From the NCBI GenBank assembly GCA_963666465.1, contig OY762824.1, positions 1,984,001-2,048,000 on the forward strand: 64,000 bases of DNA. The letters are read 5' to 3'. Every line of letters starts with the position of its first letter. Positions within the stretch are counted from its first letter, which is position 1. Made by a program: the position numbers and the translations under genes. Under the pieces are notes generated by a model. The model searched no databases. It was not told where the DNA came from and saw only the letters and a list, made by a program, of their open reading frames with translations. Below are positions 8,648-17,397 of this stretch, in pieces. Source of the DNA: VXYL01 sp963666465 (GTDB taxonomy: Bacteria > Pseudomonadota > Gammaproteobacteria > Pseudomonadales > Azotimanducaceae).

Positions 8648-9655
8648 GTGGAGGCAGGAGTGCGCCAGGCCATCGAGCGCGGCGACTGGGATGGCGTCCG
8701 TGCGGTGTTGCTCGAACGGCAGCGTGAATCCCGTGCCGCCGTGGGGCTTGGCACCGCCTCTCAGCTCAGCGCACTGCAACTGGCGGCACTCTACGATGTC
8801 GAAGCCGCGCGACGCCTGCTCCGTCACGGCCTGCCCTGCGATGTTCACAGCGCTGCGGCGCTCGGTCGGCTTGACGATCTTGGCCGCAACCCGATGCAAT
8901 TCGGCGATCTCGCGGAACACCTGACGCCGATGGGATTTGCCCTGCTCAAGGGACGGCTCGACTCGGTGGAGGCGCTGCTCGACGCCGGCGACGATGCAAG
9001 CCGCGCCTTGCCGCGCATCGGTTTCTTCGCCTGGGAGCTCGAGGCGGCTGGGAGTGGAGCGTGGGCACCTTTGCACATGGCGTCGGCACACGGCTACCAC
9101 GCCGATGCCGGCACGATAGTCGCGGCCCTCATCCGCGGTGGTGCGCACCTGGCGGCTCGGTGTCCGCTCGGCGAAACCGCATTGCACCTGGCCGCCACCT
9201 TCGGCTGGCGTCCGGTGATGGAGTGCCTGCTGGCGAACGGCGCCAACATCGACGAGGAAACTGTCCCCATTGCCCCGACCGTCCACGGCCTCGCCGCACC
9301 GAAACACGCGGCCGTCGCGCACCGGCAGACGCCGCTCATGATCGCCGCCCGTGAAGGCAGCGTGGACACGGTTGCGTTTCTGGTCAAGCGGGGCGCGAAC
9401 ATCCAGGCCCGCGACAGCAACGGCGCCACCGCCCTGCACCTCGCGGCAAGACCGTGGTGGCGGGAGAACGTGGAATTGCTCGAAGTCCTGCTCGCCGCCG
9501 GGGCAAGGAGAGACGTTCGAGACAGCCGTGGGCGAACTCCGCTAGACCTGGCACAAGCCGCCGGGTTCAGGCAGACCGCCACCGCGCTATCGCCACAAGA
9601 ACCGTTGCCTTCGGACAACGCTTCTTGCCCCAGCCCAAGCCGTCCCATCACGTAA
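8648..9655 (+). CDS. Ankyrin-repeat protein
   Basis: A 335-residue protein composed of ankyrin-type helix pairs. Examples are SALQLAALYDVEAARRLLRHG, then GETALHLAATFGWRPVMECLLANGAN, QTPLMIAAREGSVDTVAFLVKRGAN and ATALHLAARPWWRENVELLEVLLAAGA. About seven repeats run from residue 40 to the end. No signal peptide or catalytic domain is seen. Ankyrin repeats mediate protein binding, and in bacteria they occur in both cytoplasmic and host-directed proteins, so no partner can be named. It starts with GTG at 8648. It is divergent from the iron operon and shares its roughly 200-bp upstream region. Confidence 0.85.
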   Translation: MEAGVRQAIERGDWDGVRAVLLERQRESRAAVGLGTASQLSALQLAALYDVEAARRLLRHGLPCDVHSAAALGRLDDLGRNPMQFGDLAEHLTPMGFALLKGRLDSVEALLDAGDDASRALPRIGFFAWELEAAGSGAWAPLHMASAHGYHADAGTIVAALIRGGAHLAARCPLGETALHLAATFGWRPVMECLLANGANIDEETVPIAPTVHGLAAPKHAAVAHRQTPLMIAAREGSVDTVAFLVKRGANIQARDSNGATALHLAARPWWRENVELLEVLLAAGARRDVRDSRGRTPLDLAQAAGFRQTATALSPQEPLPSDNASCPSPSRPIT

Positions 9656-9795
9656 GTCGAACTTCGCCGAGGCGGGAAAGTCCGACCTACCTGCTAGATG
9701 GCAAATGAAGCGTCCGCCCCATCGGGATGCGCCGACCGCCGCAGGTCGGAGTGTCCTACACTGCACGTTGCACAAACCGATTTTGGAGCGTTCCA

Positions 9796-10845
9796 TTGAG
9801 CCACATCACCGACGAACCCGGCATCGACCCACGCATCAAGGCGATTTTTGGCGGCATGCCCACGGTGGCGCAGCCGGACGCAGCATCCCGAGAGCAACTC
9901 GTCGCAGCGGCCAACAGCGAAGAGGCGCTGGCGCAGGCAAAGTCGTTCGAGAGCGTGCTCGATGCCTGCAATACCGAGGAAATCGCCCCGACGGCGGGCC
10001 TCACGTCCAAGACGGTGGAGTTCACCTCGGAGCCCGACGGCAACACCATCAAGGTCTGCATGTTCGTGCCGGAATCCGAGGGCCCGCATCCGTGCGTGTA
10101 CTACATCCACGGCGGCGGCATGATGTCGATGTCCTGCTTCCTCGGCAACTACCAAGCCTGGGGCAAGATCATCGCCGCGCAAGGCGTGGCGGTGGCGATG
10201 GTGGACTTCCGCAATGCGCTCACGCCCTCGTCGGCACCGGAGATCGAGCCGTTTCCAGCCGGCCTCAACGACTGCGTGTCGGGCTTGCGCTGGTTGGCGA
10301 AGGAGGGTGCGGGGCACGGCATCGACAGCTCGCAAATCATCGTTGCCGGCGAAAGCGGCGGCGGCAACCTCACCCTCGCCACGGGGCTGAAGCTGAACCA
10401 GGACGGCGACATCGGCCTCATCCGTGGCCTCTATGCGCTGTGCCCCTACATCGCCGGAAGCTGGCCTCGGGACGACCTTCCGTCGTCGTCCGAGAACAAC
10501 GGCATCCTGCTGAGCCTGCACAACAACCGCGGCGCCCTCGCCTACGGCATCGAGGCGCTGAATGAGGGCAATCCGCTCGCCTGGCCCCTGTTCGCCACGG
10601 CGGACGACATGCGCGGTCTGCCGCCGACCATGGTGAGCGTGAACGAGTTCGACCCGCTGCGCGACGAAGGCATCGCCTTCTACCGCAGATTGCTCGCCGC
10701 CGGCGTGCCGGCAAGCTGCCGCCAGGTGATGGGCACCATCCACGGCACCGAGATCTTCCCCATCTGCTGCCCGGACATCAGCCGCGAAACCGCCCGCAGC
10801 ATCGCCGACTTCTGCCGCGGCACAACGCGCCCACCGGCAGCTTAG
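9796..10845 (+). CDS. Alpha/beta hydrolase fold-3 (HSL-type esterase)
   Basis: About 349 residues if started at the TTG at 9796, which has GGAG about 8 nt upstream. An in-frame ATG at 9727 would add 23 residues lacking similarity. The oxyanion-hole motif HGGG (about residue 105, YYIHGGGM), nucleophile elbow GESGGG (about 185), the acid in NEFDPLRDEG and the His in GTIHGTE form a full hormone-sensitive-lipase-type triad set. A cytoplasmic carboxylesterase acting on short-chain esters is expected. The natural substrate is unknown. Confidence 0.88.
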   Translation: MSHITDEPGIDPRIKAIFGGMPTVAQPDAASREQLVAAANSEEALAQAKSFESVLDACNTEEIAPTAGLTSKTVEFTSEPDGNTIKVCMFVPESEGPHPCVYYIHGGGMMSMSCFLGNYQAWGKIIAAQGVAVAMVDFRNALTPSSAPEIEPFPAGLNDCVSGLRWLAKEGAGHGIDSSQIIVAGESGGGNLTLATGLKLNQDGDIGLIRGLYALCPYIAGSWPRDDLPSSSENNGILLSLHNNRGALAYGIEALNEGNPLAWPLFATADDMRGLPPTMVSVNEFDPLRDEGIAFYRRLLAAGVPASCRQVMGTIHGTEIFPICCPDISRETARSIADFCRGTTRPPAA

Positions 10846-11015
10846 GCCTCTCCTTGCAGGGAGCCCCAGAGGCGGAGCCGCCTAGGCGGGAAACCGGGCG
10901 CCTGCCCCGCCACCGACGGGGCCCGGCTCGCGGGGAGGAGGCTGGTTGCACCTTCGGGCCTTTGCTTGCTTGGCCTTCGGCAGGAGGAGCGTGACAGGCC
11001 TTCCCTATTCACTCC

Positions 11016-11031
11016 CTGGAGGCGCCTCCAG
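11016..11031. terminator. Perfect 16-bp palindrome between convergent genes
   Basis: CTGGAGGCGCCTCCAG lies between the ends of the hydrolase gene (10845, plus) and the hydroxylase gene (11046, minus). The position fits a bidirectional transcription end, but there is no T-tract, so termination is a guess. Confidence 0.3.
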
Positions 11032-11045
11032 AGAGGCCACAGGCC

Positions 11046-11924
11046 TCAGTGCGCGTAGCCGAAGCTGAGCTTTTGCCGTTCACGCCGCGCGAGTCCATGC
11101 GCTGGCGTCGCTGTTCCGGCGACACGGTCCCACAGCGCCAGCGCAGAGCCTAGGTTGCAGTGCCCATGCTCGCGGCTGTGATGCAGTTGGTGCTGGGCAG
11201 GGCTGACGAACCAGCGCTCCCAGCGGCCGAACGTCAGCCAGACGTGAGAGTGGCGCAGGTTCGCCCCCGCGAGGTTGAACAGGAAGCCAGCCAGCCCCAC
11301 CCCCAGGATGTCGAAGGCGGCGAAGTTGCGGCCAAAGAGCCAGATGGCGCCGCCGCTGACCAGGCCAAACACGGCAAGACTGCGCAGGAAGTAAAGAGCG
11401 TGCTCGACGGGATGAACGCGAAACAGCGTCAGCGGCGTCAGCACCGGGGCGCTGTGATGAATCCGGTGAAACCTCCAAAGCGCGCCACATCGGTGCATGG
11501 CAAGGTGCAGGAGAAAGCGGCTCAGATCCTGCGCCACGAACATCGTCACGCTGTAGATCGTGGCGATGGCCAGCCAAGGCAGGTCAAGCTCCGGTGCATC
11601 GCCAAGATTCCGTTGCAGGAAGCGCCCAACCACCAGCGTCGCCGCCAGATGGCCGCCGAGCAGCGGCGCGAGCAGCAACACGCGCAGGAAGTGATTGAGG
11701 AACATCAGCGCCACATCGGCTGCGCTCGAGGCATGGAGCCAATAGTCTCGGTCGAACAGCGCCCTGGCCTGCGCCCGAACGTCGAACTGACCAGCCCGTG
11801 CCGTCACCACGAGAGAAGCGAGCAAGGCCGCCGAGACAAGGCAGCCCCAAAAGACGCGCTTGGCAGGATCCAAGGGAAACGCCAGCGGCCCAAGCAGGGC
11901 ATCAAGCCACAGAAGGCCTGGCAT
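11046..11924 (-). CDS. Sterol desaturase / fatty acid hydroxylase family membrane protein
   Basis: A 292-residue integral membrane protein with hydrophobic segments near the N-terminus and around residues 75-110 and 185-220. It carries the three-part histidine signature of the di-iron hydroxylase family: HLAMH, HRIHH and HQLHH. These enzymes hydroxylate or desaturate lipid carbons using O2 at the cytoplasmic membrane face. The length is normal and the substrate undetermined. It is convergent with the upstream esterase gene. Confidence 0.88.
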   Translation of the reverse strand: MPGLLWLDALLGPLAFPLDPAKRVFWGCLVSAALLASLVVTARAGQFDVRAQARALFDRDYWLHASSAADVALMFLNHFLRVLLLAPLLGGHLAATLVVGRFLQRNLGDAPELDLPWLAIATIYSVTMFVAQDLSRFLLHLAMHRCGALWRFHRIHHSAPVLTPLTLFRVHPVEHALYFLRSLAVFGLVSGGAIWLFGRNFAAFDILGVGLAGFLFNLAGANLRHSHVWLTFGRWERWFVSPAQHQLHHSREHGHCNLGSALALWDRVAGTATPAHGLARRERQKLSFGYAH

Positions 11925-11999
11925 CCGTCAGTACCTTGGGAGCATTCGCGAAGGACACGCACATTATCAAAATGCTAACGAGTTGCAAAACCATTCCGG

Positions 12000-12105
12000 A
12001 AGACATCGCCGGGCTGGCCTCCAAGAGGGCGAGCAGGTTCCGCACGGCACCCTTGTCGATGCTACGATCGTCTCTGCTCTGGTCAGGAGCCCGGCATGGG
12101 CCTGA
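12000..12105 (+). pseudogene. Possible IS5-type transposase scrap
   Basis: One plus-strand frame reads GLQEGEQVPHGTLVDATIVSA, resembling the G..V..GTLVDATII.AP segment of IS5-family transposases. Both sides are out of register, with no start or catalytic context. It sits directly upstream of the small aspartic protease gene and overlaps its first codons. Confidence 0.35.
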
Positions 12106-12512
12106 TTCACACAGAACTCGAGCTGTCGAATCCGCGCCGGCAGGCGTCGGCACCGATGACCGTGCGCGCCCTGGTGGACACGGGTGCCGTGAACCTCTGC
12201 ATCCCAGGTCATGTGGCATTGCAGCTTGAACTCGACGAGATCGAGCGCCGGGAGGTCACCACCGCGGACGGCAAGTCCACTTTGGTGCCCTATGTCGGGC
12301 CCATTCAGGTGCGCTTCGAAAACCGCTCTTGCTTCGTGGGCGCGTTCGTGCTCGGCAACGAAGTCTTGCTCGGGGCAATACCGCTACAGGACATGGACTT
12401 GGTGGTCAACCCGCGCCTGGAGAAGGTCACCGTCAATCCCTCCAGTCCCAACATACCGTCCGCAGTCGTAATGGATGCATCAGCGAGAACCGCCCTGCGC
12501 CCCGACGGCTGA
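12096..12512 (+). CDS. Clan AA retropepsin-like aspartic protease
   Basis: A 138-residue protein with the single-domain retroviral-type motif ALVDTGAVNLCIP (catalytic Asp in DTG, about residue 31) and a later hydrophobic LLGAIPLQDMDLVVNP corresponding to the second conserved segment. Such proteases act as homodimers. Small bacterial members are uncharacterised and often encoded in accessory loci. The ATG has AGGAG 6 nt upstream. It lies just before the AAA/DUF4143 gene, but the 180-nt gap and separate operator argue against one transcript. Confidence 0.8.
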   Translation: MGLIHTELELSNPRRQASAPMTVRALVDTGAVNLCIPGHVALQLELDEIERREVTTADGKSTLVPYVGPIQVRFENRSCFVGAFVLGNEVLLGAIPLQDMDLVVNPRLEKVTVNPSSPNIPSAVVMDASARTALRPDG

Positions 12513-12537
12513 AGGCTTCGGGTCAATCGGTCGCCAA

Positions 12538-12566
12538 CGAATCCCATACGCCTGGGCTGGCAGCCA
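12538..12566. repeat. Direct repeat (copy 1) of the dctM 3' end
   Basis: CGAATCCCATACGCCTG begins a 29-bp stretch matching 13869-13897 at 27 of 29 positions. On the minus strand both copies encode WLPAQAYGIR, the last residues of the TRAP large permease. The two copies bracket the AAA/DUF4143 gene. Confidence 0.8.
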
Positions 12567-12638
12567 CTCGCTCTTCCCGGGGTTCATCCACCATCGCCAC
12601 TCCTCCCCAAACCCCGCCGCCGCGCCATTGCGGAGCGG

Positions 12639-12699
12639 AACCAATCGGGAGTACATTCCCGATTGGTTCAACCAATCAGGAGCATGCTCCCGATGAGTT
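12639..12699. promoter_or_regulatory. Two tandem 30-bp palindromic operators over the AAA/DUF4143 start
   Basis: Unit 1 (12639-12668) has perfect 12-bp arms AACCAATCGGGA / TCCCGATTGGTT around a 6-bp core. Unit 2 (12670-12699) aligns with it (AACCAATC, AGGAGCATGCTCCCGAT), contains the ribosome-binding AGGAG and the ATG at 12693, and has a decayed right arm. The head-to-tail arrangement covering the start suggests cooperative autoregulation or an mRNA structure that masks the ribosome site. Confidence 0.7.
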
Positions 12700-13850
12700 A
12701 CGCAAGAACGCTCGCCATCGACCTGCCCCCCGGCCAGTCCGCGTTCCTCTGGGGCGCGCGGCAGACAGGCAAGTCCACCTGGCTGCGCGAGCGCTTTCCC
12801 GACAGCCATCGAATAGACATGCTCGACTTCGACACGGCGCTCGAGATGCAGGCGCGTCCCTCGCGTCTCGGAGAACGCCTCGATGCTCTCCCACCGGAAC
12901 TGCTCGCACGCCCGATCGTCATCGACGAGGTGCAGAAGGCACCCGGCCTGCTGGACGAAGTGCACCGTTTGATCGAAGGCCGGCGACTGTCCTTCATCCT
13001 TTGCGGCTCGAGCGCGCGCAAGCTTCGCCGCGGTGGCGTCAACCTGCTCGGCGGCAGGTCATGGCGCCTCGAGATGTTCCCGCTAACCTGGCCGGAAGTG
13101 CCGGACTTCGACCTGCTGCGGGCGCTGAACCGGGGCCTCCTGCCCGGCATCTATTCCCAGGCATCTGCGACCAGCCACCGGCGTTCGCTCGCGGCCTACG
13201 TGCGCGACTACCTGATGCAGGAGGTGTTCAACGAAGCCCTGGTCCGAAGCGCGGACGCCTTCGCGCGATTCTTCGAGGCACTGCGCTTCTGCCACGGCGA
13301 GCTCCTGAACTATGCCGCCATCGCCCGCGACTGCGGCGTGGACGCGAAGACCGTCCGCAGCTACTTCGAGATCCTGCGCGACACCTTGGTGGGCCATCTC
13401 GTCTATCCGTTCAGCCGCCGCGAAGGCCGCCAGACCATTTCCGCCACGCCCCGGTTCTACCTCTTCGACGTGGGCGTTGCCGCCTTCGTGCAGGGCGCGT
13501 GGATTCAAGACGCTTCCGGCACCGCCTTCGGCAAGGCATTCGAGCACTTCCTCGCCCTCGAGATCATCGCAGCCCGCAGCTACCAGGAGAAGGATTTCCC
13601 CATCGAGTTCTGGCGCACCAAAAGCGGCCTGGAAGTGGACTTTGTGCTCAACCGCGGCGAAGTGGCCATTGAAGCGAAGAGCCGCGTCCGCAGCCAGGAC
13701 CTCCGCCCCATGCGCGCCTTTGTGGAGGAGCACTCCCCCCGCCACGCCATAGTCGTCAACGCGGCGAACGATCGCCGCCGAGTGGATGGCATCGAAATCA
13801 TGCCGCACCCGGAATTCCTGGAGCTGCTGCACGCCGGGGAACTCCTCTGA
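12693..13850 (+). CDS. AAA ATPase with DUF4143 domain
   Basis: About 385 residues from the ATG at 12693 (AGGAG 10 nt upstream). In-frame ATGs at 12663 and 12684 are less well placed. The AAA_14 part has Walker A GARQTGKS (about residue 20), Walker B RPIVIDEVQKAP and the sensor-like FILCGSSARKLRR. The C-terminal DUF4143 half has YVRDYLMQEV and the nuclease-like stretch EFWRTKSGLEVDFVL...VAIEAKS. This very common family behaves as mobile single-gene cargo and its function is unknown. The gene is bracketed by copies of the dctM tail and preceded by tandem palindromes, both consistent with an independently moving, self-regulated cassette. Confidence 0.88.
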   Translation: MSYARTLAIDLPPGQSAFLWGARQTGKSTWLRERFPDSHRIDMLDFDTALEMQARPSRLGERLDALPPELLARPIVIDEVQKAPGLLDEVHRLIEGRRLSFILCGSSARKLRRGGVNLLGGRSWRLEMFPLTWPEVPDFDLLRALNRGLLPGIYSQASATSHRRSLAAYVRDYLMQEVFNEALVRSADAFARFFEALRFCHGELLNYAAIARDCGVDAKTVRSYFEILRDTLVGHLVYPFSRREGRQTISATPRFYLFDVGVAAFVQGAWIQDASGTAFGKAFEHFLALEIIAARSYQEKDFPIEFWRTKSGLEVDFVLNRGEVAIEAKSRVRSQDLRPMRAFVEEHSPRHAIVVNAANDRRRVDGIEIMPHPEFLELLHAGELL

Positions 13851-13864
13851 CGGCACCTGCGCCC

Positions 13865-15216
<1,352 letters not shown>

Positions 15217-15220
<4 letters not shown>

Positions 15221-15756
15221 GCCGCACCCACCTCGCCGCGCCGCGCCGCAAGATAGGCCCACAGGCGGCTGAGGCGCGACAACGTCGCCAGCAGCAGCAT
15301 CAGGAACGCACCCGGCAGGACGCCCTTCAGGAACCAGCGCACCGGCAGCCCGCCCGGTGACGGGGAAATCTCGCCCACCGCCCAGCTATGCGCCACGAAC
15401 GGCAGGGCAAAGACCAGCACCACCAAGATGAACGGCAGCGTCAAGAGCAACGTTCCGTAGAGCTCGATCCACACCTGCGCCCGCGGATGCAAACGGCTCG
15501 AGACGAGGTCGATGCGAATGTGGGCATCCACCTGATAGGCATAGGCAATCGCCACCAGAAACGCCACCGAGTTCAGGTGCCATTGCAGTTCCTCGAACTC
15601 GATCCGCCCCTCGCCGAACACGTAGCGCAAGGCAACATTGCTGACGATCACCGCCAAGAGCACTACCCAAAGCCAACTCGCCGCCCGCCCAATGCGCCCG
15701 AGCACCGCATCGATGACCTTTGAGACGCGAGTCTCAGGCAGCGTCACCCCTTCCAC
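15217..15756 (-). CDS. dctQ: TRAP transporter small permease (DctQ-like)
   Basis: A 179-residue protein with four hydrophobic helices (WLWVVLLAVIVSNVALRYVFG, HLNSVAFLVAIAYAYQVDAH, LYGTLLLTLPFILVVLVFAL, GVLPGAFLMLLLATLSRL). It also carries the family pattern FEELQWHL...VDAHIRIDLV. It links the substrate-binding protein to the large permease at the cytoplasmic membrane. It ends in a 4-nt overlap with dctM and follows dctP by about 100 nt. Confidence 0.92.
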
Positions 15757-15860
15757 GCCGCCACCCGCAAGCCAACGCGCCTTCTACTCACGCCCACGCC
15801 TCCGAACCGAGGGCGTCCGCCCTTTAAAGAGGCCTTCAATGCTTCCCCCAGAAAAGGCGC

Positions 15861-16982
15861 TCAACGCTCCTCCGTCGCCTGCGCTGGGTATGCCAATCGC
15901 CGCCATTCGCCATAGACCTCCTGAAACTCCCGCTGCGATGCCAAGATGGCAGCGAAATCCGCGTCTGCCTCGGCTTCCTCGTCGAGGATTTCGTTGGCGG
16001 CCACCTTGAGCTGCGCCAGCAGGTCATCCGGCAGCACCCGAGCACTCACGCCCGCGTCCGCAAGCCCGCGCACGATCGGCCCTTGCATTGCCTCTGAATA
16101 GCCAAGGTTGCGCGCCACCCCCGCCGTGCAAAGCCCCTCCAAAAGCGCTTGATCCGCGCTCTGCATTTCTGCCCACACACCGAGATTCACCACCACATGC
16201 GTCGCACTGAACGGCTGGTGCCAACCGGGGTAGTAGTTGAACTTGGCGATGCGACTGAAGCCAAGCGCCCGGTCCGTGAGCGGCTGGGAGAACTCGGTAG
16301 CGTCAATCACCCCGGTTTCCAGCGCCTGAAATATCTCCCCCGCCGGCAGCATCGTGATCGAGGCCCCAACCCGCTGCATCGCCCGCCCACCAAGCCCGGC
16401 AAAGCGAATCTTCAGCCCGTTGATGTCCTCGGCAGACACCAGCGGCTCGCGAAACCACCCCGCCGTCTCCGGCCCCGTGATGGCGCAGAAAATCGGCTTC
16501 ATGTTGTGCTTGGCGTACACGCCCTCGGCCAGTTCCCGCCCACCGGCGAAGTACCACCAGCCGATGTAGGCCCAAGGCTCAAGCCCGAACGGGGTTGCCG
16601 CGATCAACGGCGAGGAGGGAATCTTGCCCTGATCGTAGCCAAGCCACGTATAGCCCGCCGCCACCTTCTTGTCGCGCACCGCATCGGTGATCGCAAACGC
16701 CGGCACGATCTCCCCAGGATCGTAGAGATCCACCACGAAGGCACCGTCGGTGGTGTCCTTCAGCGCCTGTGCAAGCCAGATGACCGTCTCGCCAGACCCC
16801 GGCAGATTGCGCGGCGCACTGAGCGGCATCCGCCAGTGAATCCGCACCGGCGCCCCGCCCTCCCCCAACACAGGCGCCAGCCGCCCAGCCGAAGCCCCCG
16901 GCGCACGCACCGCCAGCGAAACGAGCAAACCACCCACGAAGGCCACCAAAACGGCAACCAGCACGGCCCGCGCGGAAAACAC
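15861..16982 (-). CDS. dctP: TRAP transporter solute-binding protein (DctP-like)
   Basis: About 373 residues with an N-terminal hydrophobic export segment (AVLVAVLVAFVGGLLVSLAV). The binding-protein core has VDLYDPGEIVPAFAITDAVR, then GYTWLGYDQGKIPSSPLIAA and ETGVIDATEFSQPL. Arg residues in WFREPL and LKIRFAG are the type that pairs with carboxylates. It delivers an organic acid to DctQM. The ligand is not deducible, and the sequence resembles the alpha-keto/aromatic acid subgroup more than C4-dicarboxylate binders. The GTG at 16982 has GGAGGAGG 10 nt upstream. A longer GTG start at 17009 would include that ribosome site. Confidence 0.87.
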   Translation of the reverse strand: MFSARAVLVAVLVAFVGGLLVSLAVRAPGASAGRLAPVLGEGGAPVRIHWRMPLSAPRNLPGSGETVIWLAQALKDTTDGAFVVDLYDPGEIVPAFAITDAVRDKKVAAGYTWLGYDQGKIPSSPLIAATPFGLEPWAYIGWWYFAGGRELAEGVYAKHNMKPIFCAITGPETAGWFREPLVSAEDINGLKIRFAGLGGRAMQRVGASITMLPAGEIFQALETGVIDATEFSQPLTDRALGFSRIAKFNYYPGWHQPFSATHVVVNLGVWAEMQSADQALLEGLCTAGVARNLGYSEAMQGPIVRGLADAGVSARVLPDDLLAQLKVAANEILDEEAEADADFAAILASQREFQEVYGEWRRLAYPAQATEER

Positions 16983-17009
16983 GACCTGACACCCTCCTCC
17001 GGGCGACAC

Positions 17010-17397
17010 CCCTACCGCCAGGCATTCAAAACCGTTTCCCCAACCCCGGTCAACCTAACGGCATTCGGACTTCGGCATGGACGGCCCTCGGAGGGAAGGC
17101 TTTCTGCCTTCCTTGGCACGCCGACAGGCGTGCTCTCTGTTCGTGCAGGCGCCGACGAGTTGCAGAGTCTTGCCGGATGGGACGCAATTGATGCCAGCAC
17201 CGACGACCTCCAAGCCCAGTTCGCCGACGATGGCGCCAAGGCACGCGTTGCCGGCATCGAGGGCGCGCGCATCCGCTACGCCATCGGTACGGCGATCGTC
17301 GCCATCACCGCACCACGGCGCGGTCGCATGCCGTGTCGAACGCCGCCCGGGCGACGAGGGTGCTCTCGCGCCGACCCACTGGCCGGGCCGGGGAATT
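17010..17397. other. Intergenic region without a convincing gene
   Basis: Several short frames are open on both strands, but none has family motifs or a good ribosome site. The region contains the REP-like hairpin at 17094-17112. Confidence 0.5.
17094..17112. repeat. REP-like hairpin
   Basis: GGAAGGC, loop TTTCT, GCCTTCC, then GCCGACAGGCGT at 17120. The element at 63663-63702 has the same plan (GGAAGGC-ATCCT-GCCTTCC, then GCCGATAGGTGT), so the two are copies of one interspersed palindromic family. Confidence 0.55.

Noticed and set aside
5997..8924. 975-codon plus-strand frame opposite the DUF4856 gene
   Set aside because: Antisense shadow. It also runs across the Fur-like site and the divergent promoter region.
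17012..17343. Short frames on both strands after the helicase gene
   Set aside because: No motifs. The region includes a REP-like hairpin, so coding is unlikely.
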